This document shows positions 8,617 to 16,727 of a stretch of DNA of 48,134 nt, piece by piece (position 1 is the stretch's first letter; each line of letters begins with the position of its first letter). The position numbers and the translations under genes were made by a program. The notes beneath the pieces are model-generated. The model searched no databases and was not told where the DNA came from. It saw only the letters and a program-made list of their open reading frames with translations. The DNA is from Burkholderiales bacterium (lineage in GTDB: Bacteria; Pseudomonadota; Gammaproteobacteria; Burkholderiales; Ga0077523), in assembly GCA_019747905.1 (NCBI GenBank), contig JAIEQG010000019.1, forward strand, positions 1 through 48,134, given 5' to 3'.

Positions 8617-8877
8617 ATGCGCGTGCTTCTGCTTCTGATGACGCTGGTGGTGCCCACAGCGGTGCATGCTGCGGGCGAACAGTTCAAGGGTAGCTGTGCC
8701 TACGGCCTGTCGGAGTTCGGCGTGGACGTGAAGACCGATTGCTCGATTCGGTGGGCCGACCCCGCCACGGGGAAGATGTATTGCTTCGGCAACGAAGAGG
8801 TGCTGGGAAAGTTCCTGAAGGATCCCGCCACGAACATCCGCAAGGCGGAGCAGACTTACGTCAGGTACTCGAAGTAG
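8617..8877 (+). CDS. Small secreted protein with YHS-like motif
   Basis: The protein has 86 residues. The ATG at 8617 follows GGAGGAAAGATC, and the first 20 residues (MRVLLLLMTLVVPTAVHAAG) form a signal peptide. The mature part ends with GKMYCFGNEEVLGKFLKDPA, which resembles the YHS domain (Y-x-F/C...E...KFLKDP) found in metal-handling proteins, with a single cysteine at the usual position. There are three cysteines in the mature protein. Function is not known; a periplasmic metal-binding role is possible by analogy. The next gene begins 71 bases downstream on the same strand. Confidence 0.8.
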   Translation: MRVLLLLMTLVVPTAVHAAGEQFKGSCAYGLSEFGVDVKTDCSIRWADPATGKMYCFGNEEVLGKFLKDPATNIRKAEQTYVRYSK

Positions 8878-8948
8878 AGTGCAATGGGTCCGGGTCCGTC
8901 CCTGACGTCGGATCCGGACGCGCGCCAGCGACGCGGAGGTGGTCATCG

Positions 8949-9344
8949 ATGAGCTCGAACCCACGACGCGCGGGAATTCCCGCGCAACCCATGGATACCA
9001 CCACGGTGTGCGAGGCGCTCAAGCGGGCACTTCTTACTCGCGATGCCGAACTCGCCGGGAGCCTGTATGCCGATGACGTCGAACTCGTGATCGTCAATCG
9101 AAACTTCCCGCCGAGCCAACCATTCATCCGGCGCGGGCAGGCTGCCGCACTGGAGCTGTGGCGGGATCTCTGCGCCAAGGAGATGACGCATTCGGTCACG
9201 GCTACGGTGGTCGGTGATACCAGCTTCGCGATTCGCGAGTCGTGCATCTATGCCGAAGGGGGCCGCGTGGTCGCACACGTAATTGCCGAACTTCGCAATG
9301 GTCGCATCGCGCGGCAATTCAGCGTCGACTGCTGGGACGAGTGA
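8949..9344 (+). CDS. NTF2-like (SnoaL-type) protein, cytoplasmic
   Basis: The protein has 131 residues and no signal peptide. The ATG at 8949 follows GGAGGT with 8 bases of spacing; an alternative ATG lies at 8991. The helix-strand pattern (VCEALKRALLTRDAELAGSL, YADDVELVI, AEGGRVVAHVIAELRNGRIARQFSVDCWD) is that of the nuclear transport factor 2/SnoaL family, whose members are cyclases, isomerases or ligand-binding proteins. No catalytic residue can be assigned with confidence. It may be co-transcribed with the YHS-like gene and is convergent with the LuxR-type regulator, with 8 bases between the stop codons. Confidence 0.75.
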   Translation: MSSNPRRAGIPAQPMDTTTVCEALKRALLTRDAELAGSLYADDVELVIVNRNFPPSQPFIRRGQAAALELWRDLCAKEMTHSVTATVVGDTSFAIRESCIYAEGGRVVAHVIAELRNGRIARQFSVDCWDE

Positions 9345-9352
9345 TGGTCGAG

Positions 9353-10537
9353 TCAAGGTTCGCGCGACGGCGATGGCCGACCACGCGCGCCCATGTCCTC
9401 GAAGCGGCTGACCTGCCATGCCTTCAGGATGGCTCCGGTCCGGCTTTCCACGCCGAGCTTCATGAATACGCGTTCCAGGTGCTTCTGAACCGTACGTGGG
9501 CTCGTGTCGAGGATCAGGGCGGTCTCCCGGTTGGTCTTGCCCTGGGCGATCCACGCGAGTACTTCGGCTTCGCGTGGCGTCAGGCCCAGGCCGACCAGCA
9601 GATCGGGGGGCGTGTTCATCGCCACCTCTTCCATCAGAATCAGGTGTTGTCCGCGGGCGTGGTCTGGCACCAGGCGCATCGCCAGATACAACTCGTCCCT
9701 GCGCACGATCAAGGGCGCGGATGGGTCCGGGATGCCTCGTGACTGGAGCGTACGATCGCCCAGTGACGCTGCGACCCAGCTCGCGACCGGTTCTGTCAGA
9801 GACCGGATCTGGCGTTGCGAGATCCCGAAGATCCCATAACGCACGAGCCAAATGCGCGCCTGCTCGGTGCAAAGCTCTACCTGCCCGTGGCGATCCAGGA
9901 TCAGAATCGCACGTCCGCTGGAAGATCCGTCCAGGTCCGGCAACCCTCGTTGCCGGTTCGCCGACCGCGATCGGCGTAAAGCTTGCGTCAGATGAGGCCA
10001 CAGCAACTGCAGGATATGGCGGTCATGCTCTGAGAAGGGTCCGTCGCGGCGATGCAGCGCCAGAACCCTCGGTGCCCGATCGGGGCAGGGGACAAGCATC
10101 GCGAGCTGGAATTCGATGCCGAACTGACGGTACAGGGTTCGGTACAGCCGTGTGTGGCGGAATGCCTCCCTGGAGACAAAATCGTCCAGGCTCCATGCCC
10201 TCGCGTCACGTCGCCCGACGAAATGACCCACGAGGGGGTGGTCCTGGACATGCAGCGCGACGGCGTTGTTGTGGTCGAGCCCGACAAACCGATCCGGTGG
10301 CCAGGACGAAAGCGTGAACGCCATCGCCCGTGGTTCGACGCGCACGAACACCGCACTGTCGCAGGCGATCGTCCGCGCGACCACCGATGCGATCGTTTGC
10401 CCGAGGGCGCTCGCGTCGCGATGACGACCGAGATCGTACACGGCTTCGGAGAATGCCGAGAGCGTCTCGCCGCTGTCGACAAAGGAGAGGGCGGGACCGT
10501 CCGTGTACGTCTGCGCAACACTGGTCTTGGCGCTCAT
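9353..10537 (-). CDS. LuxR-family transcriptional regulator
   Basis: The protein has 394 residues. The ATG at 10537 is preferred because GGAGGT precedes it; the frame is open 50 codons further upstream without a better start. The last 65 residues form a LuxR helix-turn-helix (LTPREAEVLAWIAQGKTNRE, SPRTVQKHLERVFMKLGVES). The N-terminal 250 residues look like a GAF-type sensor domain, but no cofactor-binding residues are evident. No receiver domain or phosphorylation site is present, so it is an orphan regulator that probably responds to a small ligand. It is divergent from the DsbA-like gene at 10740 across 202 bases, a likely target, and convergent with the NTF2-like gene. Confidence 0.9.
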   Translation of the reverse strand: MSAKTSVAQTYTDGPALSFVDSGETLSAFSEAVYDLGRHRDASALGQTIASVVARTIACDSAVFVRVEPRAMAFTLSSWPPDRFVGLDHNNAVALHVQDHPLVGHFVGRRDARAWSLDDFVSREAFRHTRLYRTLYRQFGIEFQLAMLVPCPDRAPRVLALHRRDGPFSEHDRHILQLLWPHLTQALRRSRSANRQRGLPDLDGSSSGRAILILDRHGQVELCTEQARIWLVRYGIFGISQRQIRSLTEPVASWVAASLGDRTLQSRGIPDPSAPLIVRRDELYLAMRLVPDHARGQHLILMEEVAMNTPPDLLVGLGLTPREAEVLAWIAQGKTNRETALILDTSPRTVQKHLERVFMKLGVESRTGAILKAWQVSRFEDMGARGRPSPSREP

Positions 10538-10739
10538 CCGCGACCTCCGGTCTCTTGGTGGCGAGAGACTGGAATCATAGCGGCGCTCTGGTTTGCGCGG
10601 GGCGTGCGGCGGGGAGCTTCCGCTCGACACTGGAGCGCAAGGGTTGCGCGGAGGGGCGCCGACCGGTACGGATTGTGTCGTGCGCAATGGGCGACCAACA
10701 CAACCAGACCAGGCTCGTCTTCTGAGAGGAGTAACTATC

Positions 10740-11339
10740 GTGCTGCGAGAGATCGACTTCTTCTTCTATATCGGCAGCACGTACACGTATCTGTCCGTCA
10801 GTCGGGTCGAGAGAATTGCTGCACGTGAAGGCGTGTCTCTCCGCTGGCGACCATTCCACGTTCGCGCCATCATGATCGAGCAGAACAACCGCCCTTTTGT
10901 CGGGAAGCCCGTGAAGCTGCAATGCATGTGGCGCGACATGGAACGCCGTGCCAACCGCTATGGCATCCCCTTCAAGTCAATCCCGGACTACCCGGTGGAT
11001 CCGGAGGGGCTCGCCAACCGCGTTGCCGTACTTGCCTCGCTCGAGGGTTGGTGCCCGGAGTACACCAAGGCAACTTACCGCGCCTGGTTTCTGGAGAACA
11101 AAGCCCCGGAGGACGCCCAGCACCTTCGATCCATTCTCTCGCGGCTTGGGAAAGACCCGGACGCGACGATCTCCCAGGCCGACAGTCAGAAGATTCGCCA
11201 GCGGTACGACTCCGAGACCGAACAGGCGAAAGAGCTCGGCATCTTTGGGTCACCCACTTTCATGTGGGGCGCGGAGATATTCTGGGGCGACGATCGATTC
11301 GAGGACGCGATTGACTGGGCCAAGTCCCACCCGAGTTAA
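10740..11339 (+). CDS. DsbA-family protein, 2-hydroxychromene-2-carboxylate isomerase-like
   Basis: The protein has 199 residues. The GTG at 10740 has GAGAGGAG 8 bases upstream, and the protein starts directly with the first strand of the thioredoxin fold. The pattern is that of HCCA isomerase/kappa-class GST: an N-terminal DFFFYIGSTYTYLS with Ser13 where the family has its glutathione-activating serine, a helical insert, and GIFGSPTFMWG near the C-terminus with the cis-proline. There is no CxxC, so it is not a disulfide oxidase. The family isomerises chromene carboxylates in naphthalene-type degradation or conjugates glutathione; no other degradation gene is nearby, so the substrate is open. 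It is divergent from the LuxR regulator. Confidence 0.85.
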   Translation: MLREIDFFFYIGSTYTYLSVSRVERIAAREGVSLRWRPFHVRAIMIEQNNRPFVGKPVKLQCMWRDMERRANRYGIPFKSIPDYPVDPEGLANRVAVLASLEGWCPEYTKATYRAWFLENKAPEDAQHLRSILSRLGKDPDATISQADSQKIRQRYDSETEQAKELGIFGSPTFMWGAEIFWGDDRFEDAIDWAKSHPS

Positions 11340-11340
11340 C

Positions 11341-11618
11341 GCGGTTTTTCGTGAGCGTGCCGAAACGCGGGGTTGAGGGCGGGTGAATGCATGCTCGTGG
11401 GGTTTTGATCGAATGACGACTGCATAGGCGTTGGCCAACGCGGTGCCCTGAAGCGCCAGGCTCCGTAGTCGGTCCATCAGGGGATAGGCCAGCGCGGCGA
11501 GCAGCAGACGAAACTGGTCGGCGAGGAACTTGTAGCAACTGGCCCGCGTGCCGAACAAGTCGAGCTGGGCTTCCTTGATGCCCCCAAACTCGATCCGGTC
11601 TTCAGTACACTTTGGCAT
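11341..11618 (-). pseudogene. IS1380-family transposase remnant (C-terminal part)
   Basis: On the minus strand the translation contains GGIKEAQLDLFGTRASCYKF, directly followed by LADQFRLLLAALAYPLMDRL and RSLALQGTALANA. This matches the C-terminal region of IS1380-type transposases as I know it, where an IK-x-x-QLDLF block is followed by RTSCHRFLANQFRLLL. Only about 75 recognisable residues remain. The catalytic N-terminal two-thirds is missing and the end after VVIRSK no longer resembles the family. No terminal inverted repeat could be placed. It marks an old insertion between the DsbA-like gene and the PEP-CTERM genes. Confidence 0.7.
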
Positions 11619-11769
11619 GGCGAAGCCTCCTTCCAGATGTGTGCAAACACTTGGAAAGCGTCAGGCTTCGGAAATCTCGCCTCCCTGCCGATGAAGTACC
11701 TGGGTTAGCATGTCATTGTACTGGCGCGATCGACAGGCGCCGCCGCCAAGTATGCGCAAAGGACGAACG

Positions 11770-12729
11770 ATGCGGGAACATCTCGTACCTGACAGGTCAC
11801 TCCTCCGGCACTGCTCCCGGGCAGTCGCGGCGGCCGTACTCGGCGCCTTGTCCGCCACGGCGAGCGCCGGCTTCGTTTCGTCCAGTCTGGAACGGTACAG
11901 CTATCAGACCGGCGATTCGGCGCTGACCATCCGGAGCTACGACGCGTTCGACGAGATATCCGGCCCGGACCAGTTTCCCGCAGTCACCGGACTCACCGTA
12001 CAGGTCGACGGCGGACCCGAGGAAAGCGTAGCGTTCGATTCCTTTTACAACGCATTCAAGCGTCGGCAGAGTTGGGGGTCGGCGGCCGAGATGGTGGCGG
12101 CCCGGCCGGTGGACGCGACCATCGTGCACCGGTTGCAGGGGTCGCCAGCGGGCGCGGTGTCCATCATCGCGCCCGGGGTCGCGTTCGCCGACGCCGTGCC
12201 GGTCAGTCCCGTGTTCGAGGTCATCGGCGCCGACGGCTATTGGACCTACAACGCGCAGGGCGAGGGAATCTTCAACTTCCGTGCGGCCAACGTGGACTCC
12301 TTCACGGTTCGGCTCAACGGATACGCGACGAGCGCGGCGGGCCCGCAGTTTTTCTACCTGCTCTCGGTGGCGGATGTTCGGGGCGGCTACTCGCTGGTCG
12401 ACCGGCAACATTCCGGGTTGCTCCCGGGGGGGGCGGCTGCCCCGTCGTTCTCCGCGACCTTGACGCGCGGCCTCCCGCCGGATGGCGGCGACGCGGACCC
12501 GACCACCTTCGGCTTCGACGCCGGTTCCTTCCTGCGCCTGGAGGGCGAGTTCGGGAACGTCTTCGGCCTGGCCGACGCCGGCCTGGGCGAGGGCAGCCTG
12601 AAAGCCTTCGTCTACCAGAGCAACACCAGCTTGCTGCTGCAGGCTGTGCCGGAGCCGTCCAAGAACTCGCTCCTCGCGATCGGCGCGCTGCTGGTGGGCT
12701 TTGCGGTGATTCGCCGCGCGCGCTCGTGA
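11770..12729 (+). CDS. PEP-CTERM sorting-domain protein
   Basis: The protein has 319 residues counted from the ATG at 11770, which follows AAAGGACGAACG; the frame is open from 11710, but that start lacks a ribosome binding site. A signal peptide ends near TASAGF. The C-terminus is a PEP-CTERM signal: VPEPS (about residues 291-295), a hydrophobic helix and the basic tail RRARS. Such proteins are exported and then processed by an exosortase in organisms that make exopolysaccharide. The mature part is low in cysteine, rich in Gly/Ala/Phe, and has no domain I recognise. No exosortase gene lies in the window. It heads a set of four exported-protein genes on the same strand. Confidence 0.85.
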   Translation: MREHLVPDRSLLRHCSRAVAAAVLGALSATASAGFVSSSLERYSYQTGDSALTIRSYDAFDEISGPDQFPAVTGLTVQVDGGPEESVAFDSFYNAFKRRQSWGSAAEMVAARPVDATIVHRLQGSPAGAVSIIAPGVAFADAVPVSPVFEVIGADGYWTYNAQGEGIFNFRAANVDSFTVRLNGYATSAAGPQFFYLLSVADVRGGYSLVDRQHSGLLPGGAAAPSFSATLTRGLPPDGGDADPTTFGFDAGSFLRLEGEFGNVFGLADAGLGEGSLKAFVYQSNTSLLLQAVPEPSKNSLLAIGALLVGFAVIRRARS

Positions 12730-12942
12730 ACCACGTTCCCGAGGGACGTCCGCTTGTGGACGCGCCGGAGCTGTCGCGACCGGCCGTGCCGAATAGCACC
12801 GGGTAGCGGAGCGCGATTCGGCGCCGCGGGATCGGTCGAAGGCGGGCGAATCCTGATGCGATCAGCATGCGATGCGTTGGCGACGGGCCCCACCGCATCG
12901 GTAGAAGTTTCGGAAGGTCCGTTCCAACCAAGGGAGAACAAC

Positions 12943-13407
12943 ATGAAGCGTGATCTTTCGAGAGCCTTGTGGGCGGGGGCGGCAACGTTGCTGCTTGGTC
13001 TGCCAGCCCAGGCGCACGACGTGGTCAAGGTGCAACTGCGCGCGTGTCCCACCGGTACCGCGGTGGGAGAGGTCGGTTCCTGCGGCAAGATCTGGAAGCT
13101 GGGCGCGGGCGACGCCTCGCTCGACTCGGCGGGTAACTTCAAGGCGATGGTGAAGGGGCTGGTGCTGAACGACCCCACCACCGCCGAATTCAACGGCACC
13201 GCCGACGGCGTCGCGCACGTGGTCGGGGCGGTACTTTGCGCGGGCACCGTCGCGGGTCAGACCGAATGGGTGCCGCTCACCAAGTCCGGTGACGCCACGA
13301 TCAAGGCGAAACTCAACCTGCCCGCGACCTGCATCGCCCCGACGCTTTTGGTGCGCGAGGTCTGGGACGGGAAGGTCGGCGGCTGGCTCGCCGGCCCCGG
13401 CTACTGA
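12943..13407 (+). CDS. Secreted protein of unknown function
   Basis: The protein has 154 residues. The ATG at 12943 follows AAGGGAGAACAAC, and a signal peptide (MKRDLSRALWAGAATLLLGL..., cleavage after AQAH) begins there. The mature part has four cysteines (ACPTG, SCGK, LCAG, TCIA) that could form two disulfides, and a beta-rich sequence ending WDGKVGGWLAGPGY. I do not recognise the family. It lacks a PEP-CTERM tail, but lies only 13 bases before the next gene, which has one; the two are almost certainly co-transcribed and may act together at the cell surface. Confidence 0.8.
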   Translation: MKRDLSRALWAGAATLLLGLPAQAHDVVKVQLRACPTGTAVGEVGSCGKIWKLGAGDASLDSAGNFKAMVKGLVLNDPTTAEFNGTADGVAHVVGAVLCAGTVAGQTEWVPLTKSGDATIKAKLNLPATCIAPTLLVREVWDGKVGGWLAGPGY

Positions 13408-13420
13408 GGCGGGGGCGACC

Positions 13421-14155
13421 ATGCGCACTTCACGACTTTCACTGGCCGTCTCGGCGGCGATCCTCCTGGCGGCCCTGCCCGTACACGCGAACGAGAACCT
13501 GGCGCTCGATCGCGTGGTTGCGCCCGCGGCTCCGGCAGGCAGCGCGCTGCCCTGGGTCAACGTGAGGATCTTCGACCTGGAGTTCCTGGCCGGCGGACCG
13601 TTCGCGTCGCTGGCGCCGACGGTGGAGATGCAGGTGAGCACCGTGCAGACGCCGTTCGACGATCCGAATACCGGCGACGCCAGTTGTTGCGTCATGCCCG
13701 GGCGCGGCAACCTCGGGGCGGGGGAGAACCTGCGGGCGCTGTTCATGACGGTCAACCCGGCGCTGTTCACGGTGCCGGGGGCCGAACTGCTGGTCGAGTG
13801 GGCCGGCGGCGCCCCGGGCTTCCCCGACGCGGGTCAGGCACCGGCGTCGGTGGTCCTGTCGCCGAATCCTGCGGTCGATCCGTTCGACCTGACGATCCGA
13901 TGGGACCCGGCGGTCGCGGTCACGCACTCGAAGTTCCTGCTGACCTACAAGGTGGGCGGGGTGACCACCGACATCGACGCGGCGGACTTCATGATGGCCA
14001 ACCCGACGGGCTACTCGGCGATGGCCTTGGTCGAGTACGCGAACGGCAGCACTGGTCTGGTGGGTGCGGTGCCCGAGCCGACGACCTGGGCAACTCTGGG
14101 ACTCGGTCTCGCGGCCATGGTGCTCATGCGCGCGCGGTGGCGAACACGGGCCTGA
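13421..14155 (+). CDS. PEP-CTERM sorting-domain protein
   Basis: The protein has 244 residues and starts at the ATG at 13421, 13 bases after the previous stop codon, with GGCGGGGGCGACC before it. The signal peptide (MRTSRLSLAVSAAILLAALP...) ends near VHANE. The C-terminus is VPEPTTWATLGLGLAAMVLM followed by RARWRTRA, a clear PEP-CTERM signal. A CC pair (residues near 87, DASCCVMPG) is the only cysteine feature. The rest is beta-rich with no recognised domain. It forms a two-gene unit with the secreted protein at 12943 and ends at a strong hairpin. Confidence 0.85.
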   Translation: MRTSRLSLAVSAAILLAALPVHANENLALDRVVAPAAPAGSALPWVNVRIFDLEFLAGGPFASLAPTVEMQVSTVQTPFDDPNTGDASCCVMPGRGNLGAGENLRALFMTVNPALFTVPGAELLVEWAGGAPGFPDAGQAPASVVLSPNPAVDPFDLTIRWDPAVAVTHSKFLLTYKVGGVTTDIDAADFMMANPTGYSAMALVEYANGSTGLVGAVPEPTTWATLGLGLAAMVLMRARWRTRA

Positions 14156-14165
14156 GCGGCACCTC

Positions 14166-14203
14166 GGAACCGCGTCGCCGCGGAGTGCGGCGGCGCGGTT
14201 TCC
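14166..14203 (+). terminator. Strong GC-rich stem-loop terminator
   Basis: The arms at 14166-14181 and 14187-14203 pair over about 16 bp with one G-U pair and one bulge, with a 5-base loop (GGAGT). The right arm ends in TTTCC. It lies 10 bases after the PEP-CTERM stop codon at 14155, a typical position for a rho-independent terminator. Confidence 0.75.
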
Positions 14204-14289
14204 CGAACCCCGGCGGGTCTGGATTCTCATTGCGCAAGCCTCCAAACGCGTATAGATTTCGTCGTGCCCGTCGGATGCAAGGAGCCACC

Positions 14290-15282
14290 ATGGATAACTT
14301 GGCAGGCAAGTTGTCGGCATTGCTGCTGGTGACCAGTTCGATGCTGTTGGCATCCGCGCAGGCCGCAACCTTCTCCGTGTCCACGGTCGCGTGCGGGCCT
14401 CAGGGCAATTGCGACTACGGGCCGTTCCAGTCCACGGCGCCCGGCGCTCCACCGGCCAACAGTGCCGTCGCCAAGAGTTACGTGTTCGTGCCCCCTCCCG
14501 GCAGCGGCGGCGGCTACAGCATTGGGGTGAACAGCTCCGTCGCCCTAGACGCTCCGGACACCTGGCGGGTGTATGCGCAGGCAGGCGGTTACATCAATGT
14601 CCAGGAACCCTTCGCATCGAGCGCCGTCAGCGCCTATGCCGGAGGCGGCGCCGGGATGTTGGATACGTTCACGCCGCAGTCGACGCCCACGTGGAACACG
14701 ACGGGGTTTCTCCGTTTCAGTTGGCTGGTGGAAGGGTCGGCATCCGTCACCTACTCGGCCCCCGGGACGCCGGACCAGGCCAATGCGGCCGTCACCCTGG
14801 GCTTCGACTGCTCCTATTCCTCGGTCGCCGGGGCCGCGAGCAGTCCCTGCGCTTCGCCCGACTTCGCACCTGCCCCACCCGGCGCGTACACGTTGACCGG
14901 CAGCCGCAGGTTCGGAAGTTCCCAAACCTTCAACGAGGTGCTCGACTTCGATGTGTTCGTCCAAGCCGACCGGCCCGTGACCGTGAGCATGGGCGCGGGA
15001 CTGTCCGCGGGCATCGGTCTGCTCTACGGCACCCCCGTCGGCGTCCTCAACGGTCTGGCGTTCGGGGATTTCCTCAACACGGGCCGGCTGGTCGCGGTGA
15101 CGCTCTTCGATTCAGGCGGCAATGCGGTGCTCGACGCTGTTCTGCGATCCGAGTCGGGTTTCGACTACCTGGCGGTGACCGCGGTGCCCGAGCCGTCGGC
15201 GATGCTGCTGTTGCTCGCGGGTTTGGTGGCGGTGGCGGCTCGCCAGCTGTTTGTTGGACGTGCGCAAATGAGGTTCGGGTGA
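14290..15282 (+). CDS. PEP-CTERM sorting-domain protein
   Basis: The protein has 330 residues. The ATG at 14290 has AAGGAG 5 bases upstream; an in-frame ATG at 14275 is less well placed. The signal peptide ends near ASAQAATF. The C-terminus is AVPEPSAMLLLLAGLVAVAA followed by a basic tail, a PEP-CTERM signal. The mature part has two cysteine pairs (VACGPQGNCDYG and DCSYS...SSPCAS) and is rich in Gly, Ser and Tyr, as in many exosortase substrates. No enzyme motif is visible. It follows a terminator, so it has its own promoter in 14204-14289, and its stop codon lies 7 bases before the GDT1 remnant. Confidence 0.85.
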   Translation: MDNLAGKLSALLLVTSSMLLASAQAATFSVSTVACGPQGNCDYGPFQSTAPGAPPANSAVAKSYVFVPPPGSGGGYSIGVNSSVALDAPDTWRVYAQAGGYINVQEPFASSAVSAYAGGGAGMLDTFTPQSTPTWNTTGFLRFSWLVEGSASVTYSAPGTPDQANAAVTLGFDCSYSSVAGAASSPCASPDFAPAPPGAYTLTGSRRFGSSQTFNEVLDFDVFVQADRPVTVSMGAGLSAGIGLLYGTPVGVLNGLAFGDFLNTGRLVAVTLFDSGGNAVLDAVLRSESGFDYLAVTAVPEPSAMLLLLAGLVAVAARQLFVGRAQMRFG

Positions 15283-15289
15283 GGTGTGG

Positions 15290-15564
15290 ATGGTGGAACT
15301 GAAGCTGCTCGCTACCGCATTGGCGCAGTATTCCTCGCAGAACTCGGCGATAAGACTCAACCTGTGACCATGCGCTTCGTCTCGCGTGAAGGTGCCAGTC
15401 TGGTCGCGGTCTTCGTCGCAGCGTCGCTCGCGCTAATCACCACGTCCGCAATAGGTGTTGCGGCAGGGGCGACTGTTTCGACGCTCATTCCGCCCGAGCT
15501 GCTGAGCCACGTCGCAGGAGCTGGGTTTATCCTGGTTGGGGTATGGACCATATGGAGAGCATGA
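15290..15564 (+). pseudogene. GDT1/TMEM165 (UPF0016) membrane protein remnant, frameshifted and truncated
   Basis: A GAGGTG site precedes the ATG at 15290, which begins MVELKLLATA. One base is then missing around 15319-15325; in the shifted frame the sequence continues AVFLAELGDKTQPVTMRF and two hydrophobic helices ending GFILVGVWTIW. ELGDKT is the signature E-x-G-D-K-T motif of the UPF0016 family of Mn2+/Ca2+ transporters. A normal protein has about 190 residues with two copies of this motif; here only the first half remains. It is therefore a pseudogene, unless a sequencing error explains the shift, and even then it would be half length. Confidence 0.75.
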
Positions 15565-15993
15565 TCAACCGCACGCCCGACTTGCTCAAACCAACCGCCG
15601 CGGGCTGGCGGTGCCCTCGGCGCGAGCGTCAAGACGGCGCCGAGGGCGCGTGCGCATGCACTGATCATTCGCTCTGGCCACTGATCTTCCCAAAGGGGAG
15701 TCTCCTGTGGTTGGTTGCCATCGTTCGCTCTACTCGGCAGATAGTTCAGCAGGTTCACACGCAGTGAACAAACAAGTTTCGCCGTACTTCGCACGAAGAA
15801 AGCCGATCGCCATCTAGGTGTGATGTCTTGGTTCGTCACTACCAGCTCGAATCTTTTGCTCGCAGCCGGTAGATCGGGTCATGCGGCGCTAGAGCGCTGC
15901 CTTACGCGTAGTCCGCAGCCCGTGCACTCGGGCCGACGCATCGAGCTACGACCTATGCGCTCTGAAATACATCCACGACCGAGGAGGGAAGTC
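15565..15993. other. Intergenic stretch without recognisable gene
   Basis: This 429-base stretch between the GDT1 remnant and the secreted-protein gene has many stop codons in all frames, and I found no recognisable second half of the transporter. It is lower in GC than the flanks. It should hold the promoter of the gene at 15994. Confidence 0.4.
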
Positions 15994-16515
15994 ATGAACT
16001 TCAATCAGGGAGAGTCTTGCCGAGCAGTTCCACTGGTGGTGACTGCCACAGCACTGATCTGCTTCGCGTTCGCCCCGTACGCGGCAGGCGAACCGCTAAG
16101 CAAAAGCGGTTCGGCGAGCGTCCACAGCGGCTGGAGTGCTGCCGGACAGCTGAAGGACCTGGGCGAGAAGCGCGCTGTCTGGACCGGCGTGTACTCTGGT
16201 ACTAGCTTTAGTGATGGCGGGAAGGGGTTCCTCCATAAGATGGCTTGGATTTGCCCGGGTGCCACCATGATTAACGGTGCCTCGTATGTTCACCATGGCT
16301 ACTGCTTTCTCACAGACTCCGACGGCGACAAGATCTATGGCACGTCCGAGGCGAAGGGGCCGGCCGAAGGAGTAGATCTAGTTGGCGTGGTGACCTACGA
16401 GGCTGGCACGGGAAAGTACCAAGGAATACAAGGGAGTCACACATTCAAGTGTAGTGGAATCGGTACGGACGGCCAGGCGTTCTGCCGCCAAGAAGCGAGC
16501 TACAGGCTTCCGTAA
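15994..16515 (+). CDS. Small secreted protein, paralog of the gene at 3980
   Basis: The protein has 173 residues. The ATG at 15994 follows GAGGAGGGAAGTC, and a signal peptide precedes AAGEPLSKSG. The mature part matches the protein at 3980 in order: KSG, SGW, a WTGVYSG block against WGGFYGV, a CP, LTDSDGDKIY against WTDADGDKIY, AGTGKYQGIQG against GGTGKFSGVTG, and the terminal SYRLP. The spacing of the cysteines is also kept. The family is not recognised. Base composition is lower in GC than the 3980 gene and the surrounding PEP-CTERM genes, so the copy may have arrived separately rather than by recent duplication. It ends at a perfect hairpin that overlaps its stop codon. Confidence 0.85.
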   Translation: MNFNQGESCRAVPLVVTATALICFAFAPYAAGEPLSKSGSASVHSGWSAAGQLKDLGEKRAVWTGVYSGTSFSDGGKGFLHKMAWICPGATMINGASYVHHGYCFLTDSDGDKIYGTSEAKGPAEGVDLVGVVTYEAGTGKYQGIQGSHTFKCSGIGTDGQAFCRQEASYRLP

Positions 16516-16530
16516 GCAGCACGGAAGCCT
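16504..16530 (+). terminator. Stem-loop terminator overlapping a stop codon
   Basis: A perfect 10-bp stem (AGGCTTCCGT / ACGGAAGCCT) with a 7-base loop begins inside the last codons of the secreted-protein gene. There is no T-run. Position supports transcription termination. Confidence 0.6.
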
Positions 16531-16636
16531 CGCAGGGCTGCGCATCGCCGTACCGTGAGGCTGTCTCACTTCGACATCGACTGGACGCCCACACAGCGGC
16601 GCTTCGCTTGCTGTTTGGGCGCCGGTCATGCCGGTT

Positions 16637-16656
16637 GAGGCTGTAGAAAAAATCCG
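16637..16656 (+). repeat. Left terminal inverted repeat of the IS1182-like derivative
   Basis: GAGGCTGTAGAAAAAATCCG pairs, as an inverted repeat, with the sequence at 17974-17992 (minus strand GAGGTTGTCGAAAAAACCG), with 17 of 19 bases matching if one base is skipped. It lies about 70-90 bases before the transposase start, where an IS end is expected. Confidence 0.65.
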
Positions 16657-16727
16657 CGAACTGCCTTGTCGCAAGAAGTCGGCGACGGCATCATCGATGC
16701 TACGTCGTAGCAGCGAGGGTAGTGACG

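Noticed and set aside
15565..15800. Possible second half of the GDT1 transporter
   Set aside because: No frame gives a second ELGDKT-like motif or paired hydrophobic helices, so the gene is truncated rather than only shifted.
16587..16620. Inverted repeat GCCCACACAGC / GCTGTTTGGGC considered as a second attC site
   Set aside because: It lacks RYYYAAC and GTTRRRY outer core sites and does not follow a cassette-like gene; more likely a plain stem-loop left of the IS end.
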